Positions 33,800-47,442 of a DNA stretch of 64,000 nt are shown piece after piece (the stretch's first letter is position 1; every line of letters begins with the position of its first letter). This DNA comes from Eutreptiella sp. 'Long Island Sound 2002'. Lineage: Eukaryota; Euglenozoa; Euglenophyceae; Eutreptiales; Eutreptiaceae. The notes beneath the pieces were generated by a model. The model made no database searches. It saw only the letters and a list, made by a program, of their open reading frames with translations, and was not told the DNA's origin. A program made the translations under genes and the position numbers. The DNA is taken from positions 62,001 through 126,000 of the forward strand of contig CAXIWF010000866.1 in the NCBI GenBank assembly GCA_964036045.1, given 5' to 3'.

Positions 33800-35760
33800 G
33801 GAAAATTCTCGCAAAATTGACGGAAAATTCTCGGAAAATTCTCGGAAAATTCTCGGAAAATTCTCGGAAAATTCTCAGAAAATTCTCGGAAAATTCTCGG
33901 AAAATTCTCAGAAAATTCTCGGAAAATTCTCGCAAAATTCTCGGAAAATGCTCGGAAAATTCTCGGAAAATTCTCGGAGAAATTCTCGGAGAATTCTCGG
34001 AGAATTCTCGGAAAATTCTCGGAAAATTCTCGGAAAATTCTCGGAAAATTCTCGGAAAATTCTCGGGAAAATATCGGAAAATTCTCGGAAAATTCTCGGA
34101 AAATTCTCAGAAAATTCTCGGAAAATTCTCGGAAAATTCTCGGAAAATTCTCGGAAAATTCTCAGAAAATTCTCGGAAAATTCTCGGAAAATTCTCGGAA
34201 AATTCTCGGAAAATTCTCGGAAAATTCTCCGAAAATTGACGGAAAATTCTCGGAAAATTCTCGGAAAATTCTCGGAAAATTCTCGGAAAATTCTCGGAAA
34301 ATTCTCGGAAAATTCTCGGAAAATTCTCGGAAAATTCTCAGAAAATTCTCAATAAATTCTCGGAAAATTCTCGGAAAATTCTCGGAAAATTCACGGAAAA
34401 TTCTCGGAAAATTCTCGGAAAATTCTCAGAAAATCGTCGGAAAATTCTCGGAAAATTCTCGGAGAAATTCTCGGAGAAATTCTCGGAGAATTCTAGGAGA
34501 ATTCTCGGAGAATTCTCGGATAAAAAAAAACGAGAATTCTCGGAATTGGGAAATTTTCTGAATTTCTCGGAAATTCTCGGAATTTTCGGAATTCTCGGAA
34601 TTCTCGGAAAATTCTCGGAAAATTCTCGGAAAATTCTCGGAAAATTCTCGGAAAATTCCCGGAAAATTCTCGGAAAGATCTCGGAAAATTCTCGGAAAAT
34701 TCTCGGAAAATTCTCGGAAAATTCTCGGAAAATTCTCGGAAAATTCTCCGAAAATTCTCAGAAAATTCTCAATAAATTCTCGGAAAATTCTCGGAAAATT
34801 CTCGGAAAATTCACGGAAAATTCTCGGAAAATTCTCGGAAAATTCTCAGAAAATCGTCGGAAAATTCTCGGAAAATTCTCAGAAAATTCTCGGAAAAATC
34901 TCGGAAAATTCTCGGAAAATTCTCGGAAAATTGACGGAAAATTCTCGGAAAATTCTCGGAAAATTCTCGGAAAATTCTCGGAAAATTCTCGGAAAATTCT
35001 CGGAAAAATCTCGGAAAATTCTCGGAAAATTCTCGGAAAATTCTCGGAAAATTCTCAGAAAATTCTCAATAAATTCTCGGAAAATTCTCGGAAAATTCTC
35101 GGAAAATTCACGGAAAATTCTCGGAAAATTGACGGAAAATTCTCGGAAAATTCTCGGAAAATTCTCGGAAAATTGACTGAAAATTCTCCGAAAATTCTCA
35201 GAAAAATTCTCGGAAAATTCTCAGAAAATTCTCGGAAAATTCTCGGAAAATTCTCAGAAAATTCTCGGAAAATTCTCGGAAAATTCTCGGAAAATTCTCG
35301 GAAAATTCTCGGAAAATTCTCGCAAAATTGACGGAAAATTCTCGGAAAATTCTCGGAAAATTCTCGGAAAATTCTCGGAAAATTCTCGGAAAATTCTCGG
35401 AAAATTCTCGCAAAATTGACGGAAAATTCTCGGAAAATTCTCGGAAAATTCTCGGAAAATTCTCGGAAAATTCTCAGAAAATTCTCGGAAAATTCTCGGA
35501 AAATTCTCAGAAAATTCTCGGAAAATTCTCGGAAAATTCTCGGAAAATGCTCGGAAAATTCTCGGAAAATTCTCGGAGAAATTCTCGGAGAATTCTCGGA
35601 GAATTCTCGGAAAATTCTCGGAAAATTCTCGGAAAATTCTCGGAAAATTCTCGGAAAATTCTCGGGAAAATATCGGAAAATTCTCGGAAAATTCTCGGAA
35701 AATTCTCAGAAAATTCTCGGAAAATTCTCGGAAAATTCTCGGAAAATTCTCGGAAAATTC
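33800..35760 (+). repeat. Duplicated segment, offset 1,599 bp
   Basis: About 33,800-34,150 recurs at about 35,400-35,750. Both carry GGAAAATGCTC and the rare GGGAAAATATC (34,065 and 35,664). Confidence 0.78.
34461..34605 (+). repeat. Module 12, short
   Basis: A9 at 34,522-34,530, with the shared short-copy left junction. One GGAGAATTCTA variant. Confidence 0.88.
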
Positions 35761-36059
35761 TTGGAAAATTCTCGGAAAATTCTCGGAAAATTCTCAGAAA
35801 ATTCTCGGAAAATTCTCAGAAAATTCTCAGAAAATTCTCGGAAAATTCTCGGAAAATTCTCGGAAAATTCTCGGAAAATTCTCGGAAAATTCTCGCAAAA
35901 TTGACGGAAAATTCTCGGAAAATTCTCGGAAAATTCTCGGAAAATTCTCGGAAAATTCTCAGAAAATTCTCGGAAAATTCTCGGAAAATTCTCAGAAAAT
36001 TCTCGGAAAATTCTCGGAAAATTCTCGGAAAATTCTCGGAAAATTCTCGGAAAATTCTC

Positions 36060-36301
36060 GGAGAAATTCTCGGAGAATTCTCGGAGAATTCTCGGAAAAT
36101 TCTCGGAGAAATGCTCGGAGAAATTCTCGGAGAAAATCTCGGAGAAAATTCTCGGAGAAATTCTCGGAGAAATTCTCGGAGAATTCTCGGAGAATTCTCG
36201 GAGAATTCTCGGATAAAAAAAAAAAACGAGAATTCTCGGAATTGGGAAATTTTCTGAATTTCTCGGAAATTCTCGGAATTTTCGGAATTCTCGGAATTCT
36301 C
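36060..36301 (+). repeat. Module 13, full with 36-bp internal deletion
   Basis: Three 12-mers, including GGAGAAGTTCTC, are missing. Module 17 has the same deletion. A12 at 36,215-36,226. Confidence 0.88.
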
Positions 36302-37501
36302 GGAAAATTCTCGGAAAATTCTCGGAAAATTCTCGGAAAATTCTCGGAAAATTCCCGGAAAATTCTCGGAAAATTCTCGGAAAATTCTCGGAAAATTCTC
36401 GGAAAATTCTCGGAAAATTCTCGGAAAATTCTCGGAAAATTCTCGGAAAATTCTCCGAAAATTCTCAGAAAATTCTCAATAAATTCTCGGAAAATTCTCG
36501 GAAAATTCTCGGAAAATTCTCGGAAAATTCTCGGAAAATTCTCAGAAAATTCTCGGAAAATTCCCAGAAAATTCTCGGAAAATTCTCGGAAAATTCTCGG
36601 AAAATTCTCGGAAAATTCTCGGAAAATTCTCGGAAAATTCTCGGAAAATTCTCGGAAAATTCTCGGAAAATTCTCGGAAAATTCTCGGAAAATTGACGGA
36701 AAATTCTCGGAAAATTCTCGGAAAATTCTCGGAAAATTCTCCGAAAATTCTCAGAAAATTCTCAATAAATTCTCGGAAAATTCTCGGAAAATTCTCGGAA
36801 AATTCTCGGAAAATTCTCGGAAAATTCTCAGAAAATTCTCGGAAAATTCCCAGAAAATTCTCGGAAAATTCTCGGAAAATTCTCGGAAAATTCTCGGAAA
36901 ATTCTCGGAAAATTCTCGGAAAATTCTCGGAAAATTCTCAGAAAATTCTCGGAAAATTCTCGGAAAATTCTCGGAAAATTCTCGGAAAATTCTCGGAAAA
37001 TTCTCGGAAAATTCTCGGAAAAATTCTCGGAAAATTCTCGGAAAATTCTCGGGAAAATCTCGGAAAATTCTCGGAAAATTCTCGGAAAATTCTCAGAAAA
37101 TTCTCGGAAAATTCTCGGAAAATTCTCGGAAAATTCTCGGAAAATTCTCGGAAAATTCTCGGAAAATTCTCGGAAAATTCTCGGAAAATTCTCGGGAAAA
37201 TCTCGGAAAATTCTCGGAAAATTCTCGGAAAATTCTCAGAAAATTCTCGGAAAATTCTCGGAAAAATCTCAGAAAATTCTCGGAAAATTCTCGGAAAATT
37301 CTCGGAAAATTCTCGGAAAATTCTCGGAAAATTCTCGGAAAAGTGACGGAAAATTCTCGGAAAATTCTCCGAAAATTCTCGGAAAATTCTCGGAAAATTC
37401 TCAGAAAATTCTCGGAAAATTCTCGGAAAATTCTCAGAAAATTCTCGGAAAATTCTCGGAAAATTCTCGGAAAATTCTCGGAAAATTCTCGGAAAATTCT
37501 C

Positions 37502-37778
37502 GGAGAAATTCTCGGAGAATTCTCAGAGAATTCCCGGAAAATTCTCGGAGAAATGCTCGGAGAAATTCTCGGAGAAAATCTCGGAGAAGTTCTCGGAGAA
37601 ATTCTCGGAGAAAATCTCGGAGAAAATTCTCGGAGAAATTCTCGGAGAAATTCTCGGAGAATTCTCGGAGAATTCTCGGAGAATTCTCGGATAAAAAAAA
37701 AAACGAGAATTCTCGGAATTGGGAAATTTTCTGAATTTCTCGGAAATTCTCGGAATTTTCGGAATTCTCGGAATTCTC
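37502..37778 (+). repeat. Module 14, full
   Basis: A11 at 37,693-37,703. It has CTCAGAGAATTC and a CCC monomer before the GCTC 12-mer. Confidence 0.9.
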
Positions 37779-38207
37779 GGAAAATTCTCGGAAAATTCTC
37801 GGAAAATTCTCGGAAAATTCTCGGAAAATTCCCGGAAAATTCTCGGAAAATTCTCGGAAAATTCTCGGAAAATTCTCGGAAAATTCTCGGAAAATTCTCG
37901 GAAAATTCTCGGAAAATTCTCGGAAAATTCTCGGAAAATTCTCGGAAAAATCTCGGAAAATTCTCGGAAAATTCTCGGAAAATTCTCAGAAAATTCTCGG
38001 AAAATTCTCGGAAAATTCTCAGAAAATTCTCGGAAAATTCTCGGAAAATTCTCGCAAAATTGACGGAAAATTCTCGGAAAATTCTCGGAAAATTCTCGGA
38101 AAATTCTCAGAAAATTGTCGGAAAATTCTCGGAAAATTCTCAGAAAATTCTCGGAAAATTCTCGGAAAATTCTCGGAAAATTCTCGGAAAATTCTCGGAA
38201 AATTCTC

Positions 38208-38483
38208 GGAGAAATTCTCGGAGAATTCTCGGAGAATTCTCGGAAAATTCTCGGAGAAATGCTCGGAGAAATTCTCGGAGAAAATCGCGGAGAAGTTCTC
38301 GGAGAAATTCTCGGAGAAAATCTCGGAGAAAATTCTCGGAGAAATTCTCGGAGAAATTCTCGGAGAATTCTCGGAGAATTCTCGGAGAATTCTCGGATAA
38401 AAAAAAAACGAGAATTCTCGGAATTGGGAAATTTTCTGAATTTCTCGGAAATTCTCGGAATTTTCGGAATTCTCGGAATTCTC
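38208..38483 (+). repeat. Module 15, full
   Basis: A10 at 38,399-38,408. One 12-mer reads GGAGAAAATCGC. Confidence 0.9.
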
Positions 38484-38957
38484 GGAAAATTCTCGGAAAA
38501 TTCTCGGAAAATTCTCGGAAAATTCTCGGAAAATTCCCGGAAAATTCTCGGAAAATTCTCGGAAAATTCTCGGAAAATTCTCGGAAAATTCTCGGAAAAT
38601 TCTCGGAAAATTCTCCGAAAATTCTCAGAAAATTCTCAATAAATTCTCGGAAAATTCTCCGAAAATTCTCGGAAAATTCACGGGAAATTCTCGGAAAATT
38701 CTCGGAAAATTCTCAGAAAATCGTCGGAAAATTCTCGGAAAATTCTCAGAAAATTCTCGGAAAAATCTCGGAAAATTCTCGGAAAATTCTCGGAAAATTG
38801 ACGGAAAATTCTCGGAAAATTCTCGGAAAATTCTCGGAAAATTCTCGGAGAAATTCTCGGAGAATTCTCGGGGAATTCTCGGAAAGTTCTCGGAAAATTC
38901 TCGGAAAATTCTCGGAAAATTCTCAGAAAATCGTCGGAAAATTCTCGGAAAATTCTC

Positions 38958-39103
38958 GGAGAAATTCTCGGAGAAATTCTCGGAGAATTCTCGGAGAATT
39001 CTCGGAGAATTCTCGGATAAAAAAAAAACGAGAATTCTCGGAATTGGGAAATTTTCTGAATTTCTCGGAAATTCTCGGAATTTTCGGAATTCTCAAAATT
39101 CTC
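38958..39103 (+). repeat. Module 16, short
   Basis: A10 at 39,019-39,028, with the shared short-copy junction. The tail has CTCAAAATTCTC. Confidence 0.88.
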
Positions 39104-40314
39104 GGAAAATTCTCGGAAAATTCTCGGAAAATTCTCGGAAAATTCTCGGAAAATTCCCGGAAAATTCTCGGAAAATTCTCGGAAAATTCTCGGAAAATTC
39201 TCGGAAAATTCTCGGAAAATTCTCGGAAAATTCTCGGAAAATTCTCCGAAAATTCTCAGAAAATTCTCAATAAATTCTCGGAAAATTCTCGGAAAATTCT
39301 CGGAAAATTCACGGAAAATTCTCGGAAAATTCTCGGAAAATTCTCAGAAAATCGTCGGCAAATTCTCGGAAAATTCTCAGAAAATTCTCGGAAAAATCTC
39401 GGAAAATTCTCGGAAAATTCTCGGAAAATTCTCGGAAAATTCTCGGAAAATTCTCGGAAAATTCTCGGAAAATTCTCGGAGAAATTGTCGGAGAATTCTC
39501 GGAGAATTCTCGGAAAATTCTCGGAAAATTCTCGGAAAATTCTCGGAAAATTCTCGGAAAATTCTCGGAAAATTCTCGGAAAATTGTCGGAAAAATCTCG
39601 GAAAATTCTCGGAAAATTCTCGGAAAATTCTCGGAAAATTCTCAGAAAATTCTCAATAAATTCTCGGAAAATTCTCGGAAAATTCTCGGAAAATTCACGG
39701 AAAATTCTCGGAAAATTGACGGAAAATTCTCGGAAAATTCTCGGAAAATTCTCGGAAAATTAACGGAAAATTCTCGGAAAATTCTCGGAAAATTCTCGGA
39801 AAATTCTCAGAAAATTCTCGGAAAATTCTCGGAAAATTCTCAGAAAATTCTCGGAAAATTCTCGGAAAATTCTCGGAAAATTCTCGGAAAATTCTCGAAA
39901 AATTCTCGCAAAATTGACAGAAAATTCTCGGAAAATTCTCGGAAAATTCTCGGAAAATTCTCGGAAAATTCTCAGAAAATTCTCGGAAAATTCTCGGAAA
40001 ATTCTCAGAAAATTCTCGGAAAATTCTCGGAAATTTCTCGGAAAATTCTCGGAAAATTCTCAGAAAATTCTCGGAAAATTCTCAGAAAATTCTCGGAAAA
40101 TTCTCGGAAAATTCTCGGAAAATTCTCGGAAAATTCTCGGAAAATTCTCGCAAAATTGACGGAAAATTCTCGGAAAATTCTCGGAAATTTCTCGGAAAAT
40201 TCTCGGAAAATTCTCAGAAAATTCTCGGAAAATTCTCGGAAAATTCTCAGAAAATTCTCGGAAAATTCTCGGAAAATTCTCGGAAAATTCTCGGAAAATT
40301 CTCGGAAAATTCTC

Positions 40315-40555
40315 GGAGAAATTCTCGGAGAATTCTCGGAGAATTCTTGGAAAATTCTCGGAGAAATGCTCGGAGAAATTCTCGGAGAAAATCTCGGAGA
40401 AAATTCTCGGAGAAATTCTCGGAGAAATTCTCGGAGAATTCTCGGAGAATTCTCGGAGAATTCTCGGATAAAAAAAAAAACGAGAATTCTCGGAATTGGG
40501 AAATTTTCTGAATTTCTCGGAAATTCTCGGAATTTTCGGAATTCTCGGAATTCTC
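40315..40555 (+). repeat. Module 17, full with 36-bp internal deletion
   Basis: Same deletion as module 13. A11 at 40,470-40,480. Confidence 0.88.
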
Positions 40556-42217
40556 GGAAAATTCTCGCAAAATTCTCGGAAAATTCTCGGAAAATTCTCG
40601 GAAAATTCCCGGAAAATTCTCGGAAAATTCTCGGAAAATTCTCGGAAAATTCTCTGAAAATTCTCGGAAAATTCTCGGAAAATTCTCGGAAAATTCTCGG
40701 AAAATTCTCCGAAAATTCTCAGAAAATTCTCAATAAATTCTCCGAAAATTCTCGGAAAATTCTCGGAAAATTCACGGAAAATTCTCGGAAAATTCTCGGA
40801 AAATTCTCAGAAAATCGTCGGAAAATTCTCCGAAAATTCTCAGAAAATTCTCGGAAAAATCTCGGAAAATTCTCGGAAAATTCTCGGAAAATTGACGGAA
40901 AATTCTCGGAAAATTCTGGGAAAATTCTCGGAAAATTCTCGGAGAAATTCTCGGAGAATTCTCGGAGAATTCTCAGAAAATTCTCGGAAAATTCTCGGAA
41001 AATTCTCGGAAAATTCTCGGAAAATTCTCGGAAAATTCTCGGAAAATTCTCGGAAAAATCTCGGAAAATTCTCGGAAAATTCTCGGAAAATTCTCGGAAA
41101 ATTCTCAGAAAATTCTCAATAAATTCTCGGAAAATTCTCGGAAAATTCTCGGAAAATTCACGGAAAATTCTGGGAAAATTCTCGGAAAATTCTCAGAAAA
41201 TCGTCGGAAAATTCTCGGAAAATTCTCAGAAAATTCTCGGAAAAATCTCGGAAAATTCTCGGAAAATTCTTGGAAAATTGACGGAAAATTCTCGGAAAAT
41301 TCTCGGAAAATTCTTGGAAAATTCTCGGAAAAATCTCGGAAAATTCCCGGAAAATTCTCAGAAAATTCTCGGAAAATTCTCGGAAAATTCTCGGAAAATT
41401 CTCGGAAAATTCTCGGAAAATTCTCGGAAAATTCTCGGAAAATTCTCAGAAAATTCTCGGAAAATTCCCAGAAAATTCTCGGAAAATTCTCGGAAAATTC
41501 TCGGAAAATTCTCGGAAAATTCTCGGAAAATTCTCGGAAAATTCTCGGAAAATTCTCGGAAAATTCTCGGAAAATTCTCGGAAAATTCTCGGAAAAATGA
41601 CGGAAAATTCTCGGAAAATTCTCGGAAAATTCTCGGAAAATTGACGGAAAATTCTCGGAAAATTCTCGGAAAATTCTCGGAAAATTCTGGGAAAATTCTC
41701 GGAAAATTCTCGGAAAATTCTCGGAAAATTCTCGGAAAATTCTCGGAAAATTCTCGGGAAAATCTCGGAAAATTCTCGGAAAATTCTCGGAAAATTCTCG
41801 GAAAATTCTCGGAAAATTCTCGGAAAATTCTCGGAAAATTCTCGGAAAATTCTCAGAAAATTCTCGGACAATTCTCGGAAAATTCTCGGAAAATTCTCGG
41901 AAAATTCTCCGGAAAATCTCGGAAAATTCTCGGAAAATTCTCGGAAAATTCTCAGAAAATTCTCGGAAAATTCTCGGAAAATTCTCAGAAAATTCTCGGA
42001 AAATTCTCGGAAAATTTTCGGAAAATTGTCGGAAAATTCTCGGAAAATTCTCAGAAAATTGACGGAAAATTCTCGGAAAATTCTCCGAAAATTCTCGGAA
42101 AATTCTCGGAAAATTCTCAGAAAATTCTCGGAAAATTCTCGGAAAATTCTCAGAAAATTCTCGGAAAATTCTCGGAAAATTCTCGGAAAATTCTCGGAAA
42201 ATTCTCGGAAAACTCTC

Positions 42218-42493
42218 GGAGAAATTCTCGGAGAATTCTCGGAGAATTCTCGGAAAATTCTCGGAGAAATGCTCGGAGAAATTCTCGGAGAAAATCTCGG
42301 AGAAGTTCTCGGAGAAATTCTCGGAGAAAATCTCGGAGAAATTTCTCGGAGAAATTCTCGGAGAAATTCTCGGAGAATTCTCGGAGAATTCTCGGAGAAT
42401 TCTCGGATAAAAAAAAAACGAGAATTCTCGGAATTGGGAAATTTTCTGAATTTCTCGGAAATTCTCGGAATTTTCGGAATTCTCGGAATTCTC
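42218..42493 (+). repeat. Module 18, full
   Basis: A10 at 42,409-42,418. One 13-mer has become GGAGAAATTTCTC. Confidence 0.9.
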
Positions 42494-42955
42494 GGAAAAT
42501 TCTCGGAAAATTCTCGGAAAATTCTCGGAAAATTCTCGGAAAATTCCCGGAAAATTCTCGGAAAATTCTCGGAAAATTCTCGGAAAATTCTCGGAAAATT
42601 CTCGGAAAATTCTCGGAAAATTCTCGGAAAATTCTCGGAAAATTCTCGGAAAATTCTCGGAAAATTCTCGGAAAATTCTCGGAAAATTCTCGGAAAATTC
42701 TCGGAAAATTCTCGGAAAATTCTCGGAAAATTCTCAGAAAATTCTCGGAAAATTCTCGGAAAATTCTCGGAAAATTCTCGGAAAATTCTCGGAAAATTCT
42801 CGCAAAATTGACGGAAAATTCTCGGAAAATTCTCGGAAAATTCTCGGAAAATTCTCAGAAAATTCTCGGAAAATTCTCGGAAAATTCTCAGAAAATTCTC
42901 GGAAAATTCTCGGAAAATTCTCGGAAAATTCTCGGAAAATTCTCGGAAAATTCTC

Positions 42956-43233
42956 GGAGAAATTCTCGGAGAATTCTCGGAGAATTCTCGGAAAATTCTC
43001 GGAGAAATGCTCGGAGAAATTCTCGGAGAAAATCTCGGAGAAGTTCTCGGAGAAATTCTCGGAGAAAATCTCGGAGAAAATTCTCGGAGAAATTCTCGGA
43101 GAAATTCTCGGAGAATTCTCGGAGAATTCTCGGAGAATTCTCGGATAAAAAAAAAAACGAGAATTCTCGGAATTGGGAAATTTTCTGAATTTCTCCGGAA
43201 ATTCTCGGAATTTTCGGAATTCCCGGAGATCTC
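42956..43233 (+). repeat. Module 19, full
   Basis: A11 at 43,147-43,157. The tail is altered to TTTCTCCGG and ends CCCGGAGATCTC. Confidence 0.88.
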
Positions 43234-44774
43234 GGAAAATTCTCGGAAAATTCTCGGAAAATTCTCGGAAAATTCTCGGAAAATTCCCGGAAAATTCTCG
43301 GAAAATTCTCGGAAAATTCTCGGAAAATTCTCGGAAAATTCTCGGAAAATTCTCGGAAAATTCTCGGAAAATTCTCCGAAAATTCTCAGAAAATTCTCAA
43401 TAAATTCTCGGAAAATTCTCCGAAAATTCTCGGAAAATTCACGGAAAATTCTCGGAAAATTCTCGGAAAATTCTCAGAAAATCGTCGGAAAATTTTCGCA
43501 AAATTCTCAGAAAATTCTCGGAAAAATCTCGGAAAATTCTCGGAAAATTCTCGGAAAATTGACGGAAAATTCTCGGAAAATTCTCGGAAAATTCTCGGAA
43601 AATTCTCGGAGAAATTCTCGGAGAATTCTCGGAGAATTCTCGGAAAATTCTCGGAAAATTCTCGGAAAATTCTCGGAAAATTCTCGGAAAATTCTCGGAA
43701 AATTCTCGGAAAATTCTCGGAAAAATCTCGGAAAATTCTCGGAAAATTCTCGGAAAATTCCCGGAAAATTCTCAGAAAATTCTCAATAAATTCTCGGAAA
43801 ATTCTCGGAAAATTCTCGGAAAATTCACGGAAAATTCTCGGAAAATTCTCGGAAAATTCTCAGAAAATCGTCGGAAAATTCTCGGAAAATTCTCAGAAAA
43901 TTCTCGGAAAAATCTCGGAAAATTCTCGGAAAATTCTCGGAAAATTGACGGAAAATTCTCGGAAAATTCTCGGAAAATTCTTGGAAAATTCTCGGAAAAA
44001 TCTCGGAAAATTCTCGGAAAATTCTCAGAAAATTCTCGGAAAATTCTCGGAAAATTCTCGGAAAATTCTCGGAAAATTCTCGGAAAATTCTCGGAAAATT
44101 CTCGGAAAATTCTCGGAAAATTCTCAGAAAATTCTCGGAAAATTCCCAGAAAATTCTCGGAAAATTCTCGGAAAATTCTCGGAAAATTCTCGGAAAATTC
44201 TCGGAAAATTCTCGGAAAATTCTCGGAAAATTCTCGGAAAATTCTCGGAAAATTCTCGGAAAATTCTCGGAAAATTCTCGGAAAATTGACGGAAAATTCT
44301 CGGAAAATTCTCGGAAAATTCTCGGAAAATTGACGGAAAATTCTCGGAAAATCCTCGGAAAATTCTCGGAAAATTCTTGGAAAGTTCTCGGAAAATTCTC
44401 GGAAAATTCTCGGAAAATTCTCGGAAAATTCTCGGGAAAATCTCGGAAAATTCTCGGAAAATTCTCGGGAAAATCTCGGAAAATTCTCGGAAAATTCTCG
44501 GAAAATTCTCAGAAAATTCTCGGAAAATTCTCGGAAAATTCTCAGAAAATTCGCGGAAAATTCTCGGTAAATTCTCGGAAAATTCTCGGAAAATTCTCGG
44601 AAAATTCTCGGAAAATTGACGGAAAATTCTCGGAAAATTCTCCGAAAATTCTCGGAAAATTCTCGGAAAATTCTCAGAAAATTCTCGGAAAATTCTCGGA
44701 AAATTCTCAGAAAATTCTCGGAAAATTCTCGGAAAATTCTCGGAAAATTCTCGGAAAATTCTCGGAAAATTCTC

Positions 44775-45050
44775 GGAGAAATTCTCGGAGAATTCTCGGA
44801 GAATTCTCGGAAAATTCTCGGAGAAATGCTCGGAGAAATTCTCGGAGAAAATCTCGGAGAAGTTCTCGGAGAAATTCTCGGAGAAAATCTCGGAGAAAAT
44901 TCTCGGAGAAATTCTCGGAGAAATTCTCGGAGAATTCTCGGAGAATTCTCGGAGAATTCTCGGATAAAAAAAAAACGAGAATTCTCGGAATTGGGAAATT
45001 TTCTGAATTTCTCGGAAATTCTCGGAATTTTCGGAATTCTCGGAATTCTC
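44775..45050 (+). repeat. Module 20, full
   Basis: A10 at 44,966-44,975. The next copy begins 617 bp downstream. Confidence 0.9.
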
Positions 45051-45391
45051 GGAAAATTCTCGGAAAATTCTCGGAAAATTCTCGGAAAATTCTCGGAAAA
45101 TTCCCGGAAAATTCTCGGAAAATTCTCGGAAGATTCTCGGAAAATTCTCAGAAAATTCTCGGAAAATTCTCGGAAAATTCTCGGAAAATTCTCGGAAAAT
45201 TCTCGGAAAATTCTCGGTAAATTCTCGCAAAATTGACGGAAAATTCTCGGAAAATTCTCGGAAAATTCTCCGAAAATTCTCGGAAAATTCTCAGAAAATT
45301 CCCGGAAAATTCTCGGAAAATTCTCAGAAAATTCTCGGAAAATTCTCGGAAAATTCTCGGAAAATTCTCGGAAAATTCTCGGAAAATTCTC

Positions 45392-45668
45392 GGAGAAATT
45401 CTCGGAGAATTCTCAGAGAATTCTCGGAAAACTCTCGGAGAAATGCTCGGAGAAATTCTCGGAGAAAATCTCGGAGAAGTTCTCGGAGAACTTCTCGGAG
45501 AAAATCTCGGAGAAAATTCTCGGAGAAATTCTCGGAGAAATTCTCGGAGAATTCTCGGAGAATTCTCGGAGAATTCTCGGATAAAAAAAAAAACGAGAAT
45601 TCTCGGAATTGGGAAATTTTCTGAATTTCTCGGAAATTCTCGGAATTTTCGGAATTCTCGGAATTCTC
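45392..45668 (+). repeat. Module 21, full
   Basis: A11 at 45,583-45,593. It has a CTCAG variant, GGAAAACTCTC and GGAGAACTTCTC inside the 12-mer block. Confidence 0.9.
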
Positions 45669-47166
45669 GGAAAATTCTCGGAAAATTCTCGGAAAATTCT
45701 CGGAAAATTCTCGGAGAATTCCCGGAAAATTCTCGGAAAATTCTCGGAAAATTCTCGGAAAATTCTCGGAAAATTCTCGGAAAACTCTCGGAAAATTCTC
45801 GGAAAATTCTCGGAAAATTCTCCGAAAATTCTCAGAAAATTCTCAATAAATTCTCGGAAAATTCTCCGAAAATTCTCGGAAAATGCACGGAAAATTCTCG
45901 GAAAATTCTCGGAAAATTCTCAGAAAATCGTCGGAAAATTCTCGGAAAATTCTCAGAAAATTCTCGGAAAAATCTCGGAAAATTCTCGGAAAATTCTCGG
46001 AAAATTGACGGAAAATTCTCGGAAAATTCTCGGAAAATTCTCGGAAAATTCTCGGAGAAATTCTCGGAGAATTCTCGGAGAATTCTCGGAAAATTCTCGG
46101 AAAATTCTCGGAAAATTCTCGGAAAATTCTCGGAAAATTCTCGGAAAATTCTCGGAAAATTCTCGGAAAAATCTCGGAAAATTCTCGGAAAATTCTCGGA
46201 AAATTCTCGGAAAATTCTCAGAAAATTCTCAATAAATTCTCGGAAAATTCTCGGAAAATTCTCGGAAAATTCACGGAAAATTCTCGGAAAATTCTCGGAA
46301 AATTCTCAGAAAATCGTCGGAAAATTCTCGGAAAATTCTCAGAAAATTCTCGGAAAAATCTCGGAAAATTCTCGGAAAACTCTCGGAAAATTGACGGAAA
46401 ATTCTCGGAAAATTCTCGGAAAATTCTTGGAAAATTCTCGGAAAAATCTCGGAAAATTCTCGGAAAATTCTCAGAAAATTCTCGGAAAATTCTCGGAAAA
46501 TTCTCGGAAAATTCTCGGAAAATTCTCGGAAAATTCTCGGAAAATTCTCGGAAAATTCTCGGAAAATTCTCAGAAAATTCTCGGAAAATTCCCAGAAAAT
46601 TCTCGGAAAATTCTCGGAAAATTCTCGGAAGATTCTCGGAAAATTCTCGGAAAATTCTCGGAAAATTCTCGGAAAATTCTCGGAAAATTCTCGGAAAATT
46701 CTCGGAAAATTCTCGGAAAATTCTCGGAAAATTGACGGAAAATTCTCGGAAAATTCTCGGAAAATTCTCGGAAAATTGACGGAAAATTCTCGGAAAATTC
46801 TCGGAAAATTCTCGGAAAATTCTCGGAAAATTCTCGGAAAATTCTCGGAAAATTCTCGGAAAATTCTCGGAAAATTCTCGGGAAAATCTCGGAAAATTCT
46901 CGGAAAATTCTCGGAAAATTCTCAGAAATTTCTCGGAAAATTCTCGGAAAATTCTCGGAAAATTCTCGGAAAATTCTCGGAAAATTCTCGGAAAATTCTC
47001 GGAAAATTTCTCGGAACATTCTCGGGAAAGTCTCGGAAAATTCTCGGAAAATTCTCGGAAAATTCTCAGAAAATTCTCGGAAAATTCTCGGAAAATTCTC
47101 AGAAAATTCTCAGAAAATTCTCGGAAAATTCTCGGAAAATTCTCGGAAAATTCTCGGAAAATTCTC

Positions 47167-47442
47167 GGAGAAATTCTCGGAGAATTCTCAGAGAATTCTC
47201 GGAAAACTCTCGGAGAAATGCTCGGAGAAATTCTCGGAGAAAATCTCGGAGAAGTTCTCGGAGAAATTCTCGGAGAAAATCTCGGAGAAAATTCTCGGAA
47301 AATTCTCGGAGAAATTCTCGGAGAATTCTCGGAGAATTCTCGGAGAATTCTCGGATAAAAAAAAAAACGAGAATTCTCGGAATTGGGAAATTTTCTGAAT
47401 TTCTCGGAAATTCTCGGAATTTTCGGAATTCTCGGAATTCTC
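47167..47442 (+). repeat. Module 22, full
   Basis: A11 at 47,357-47,367. It shares CTCAG and GGAAAACTCTC with module 21. Confidence 0.9.
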
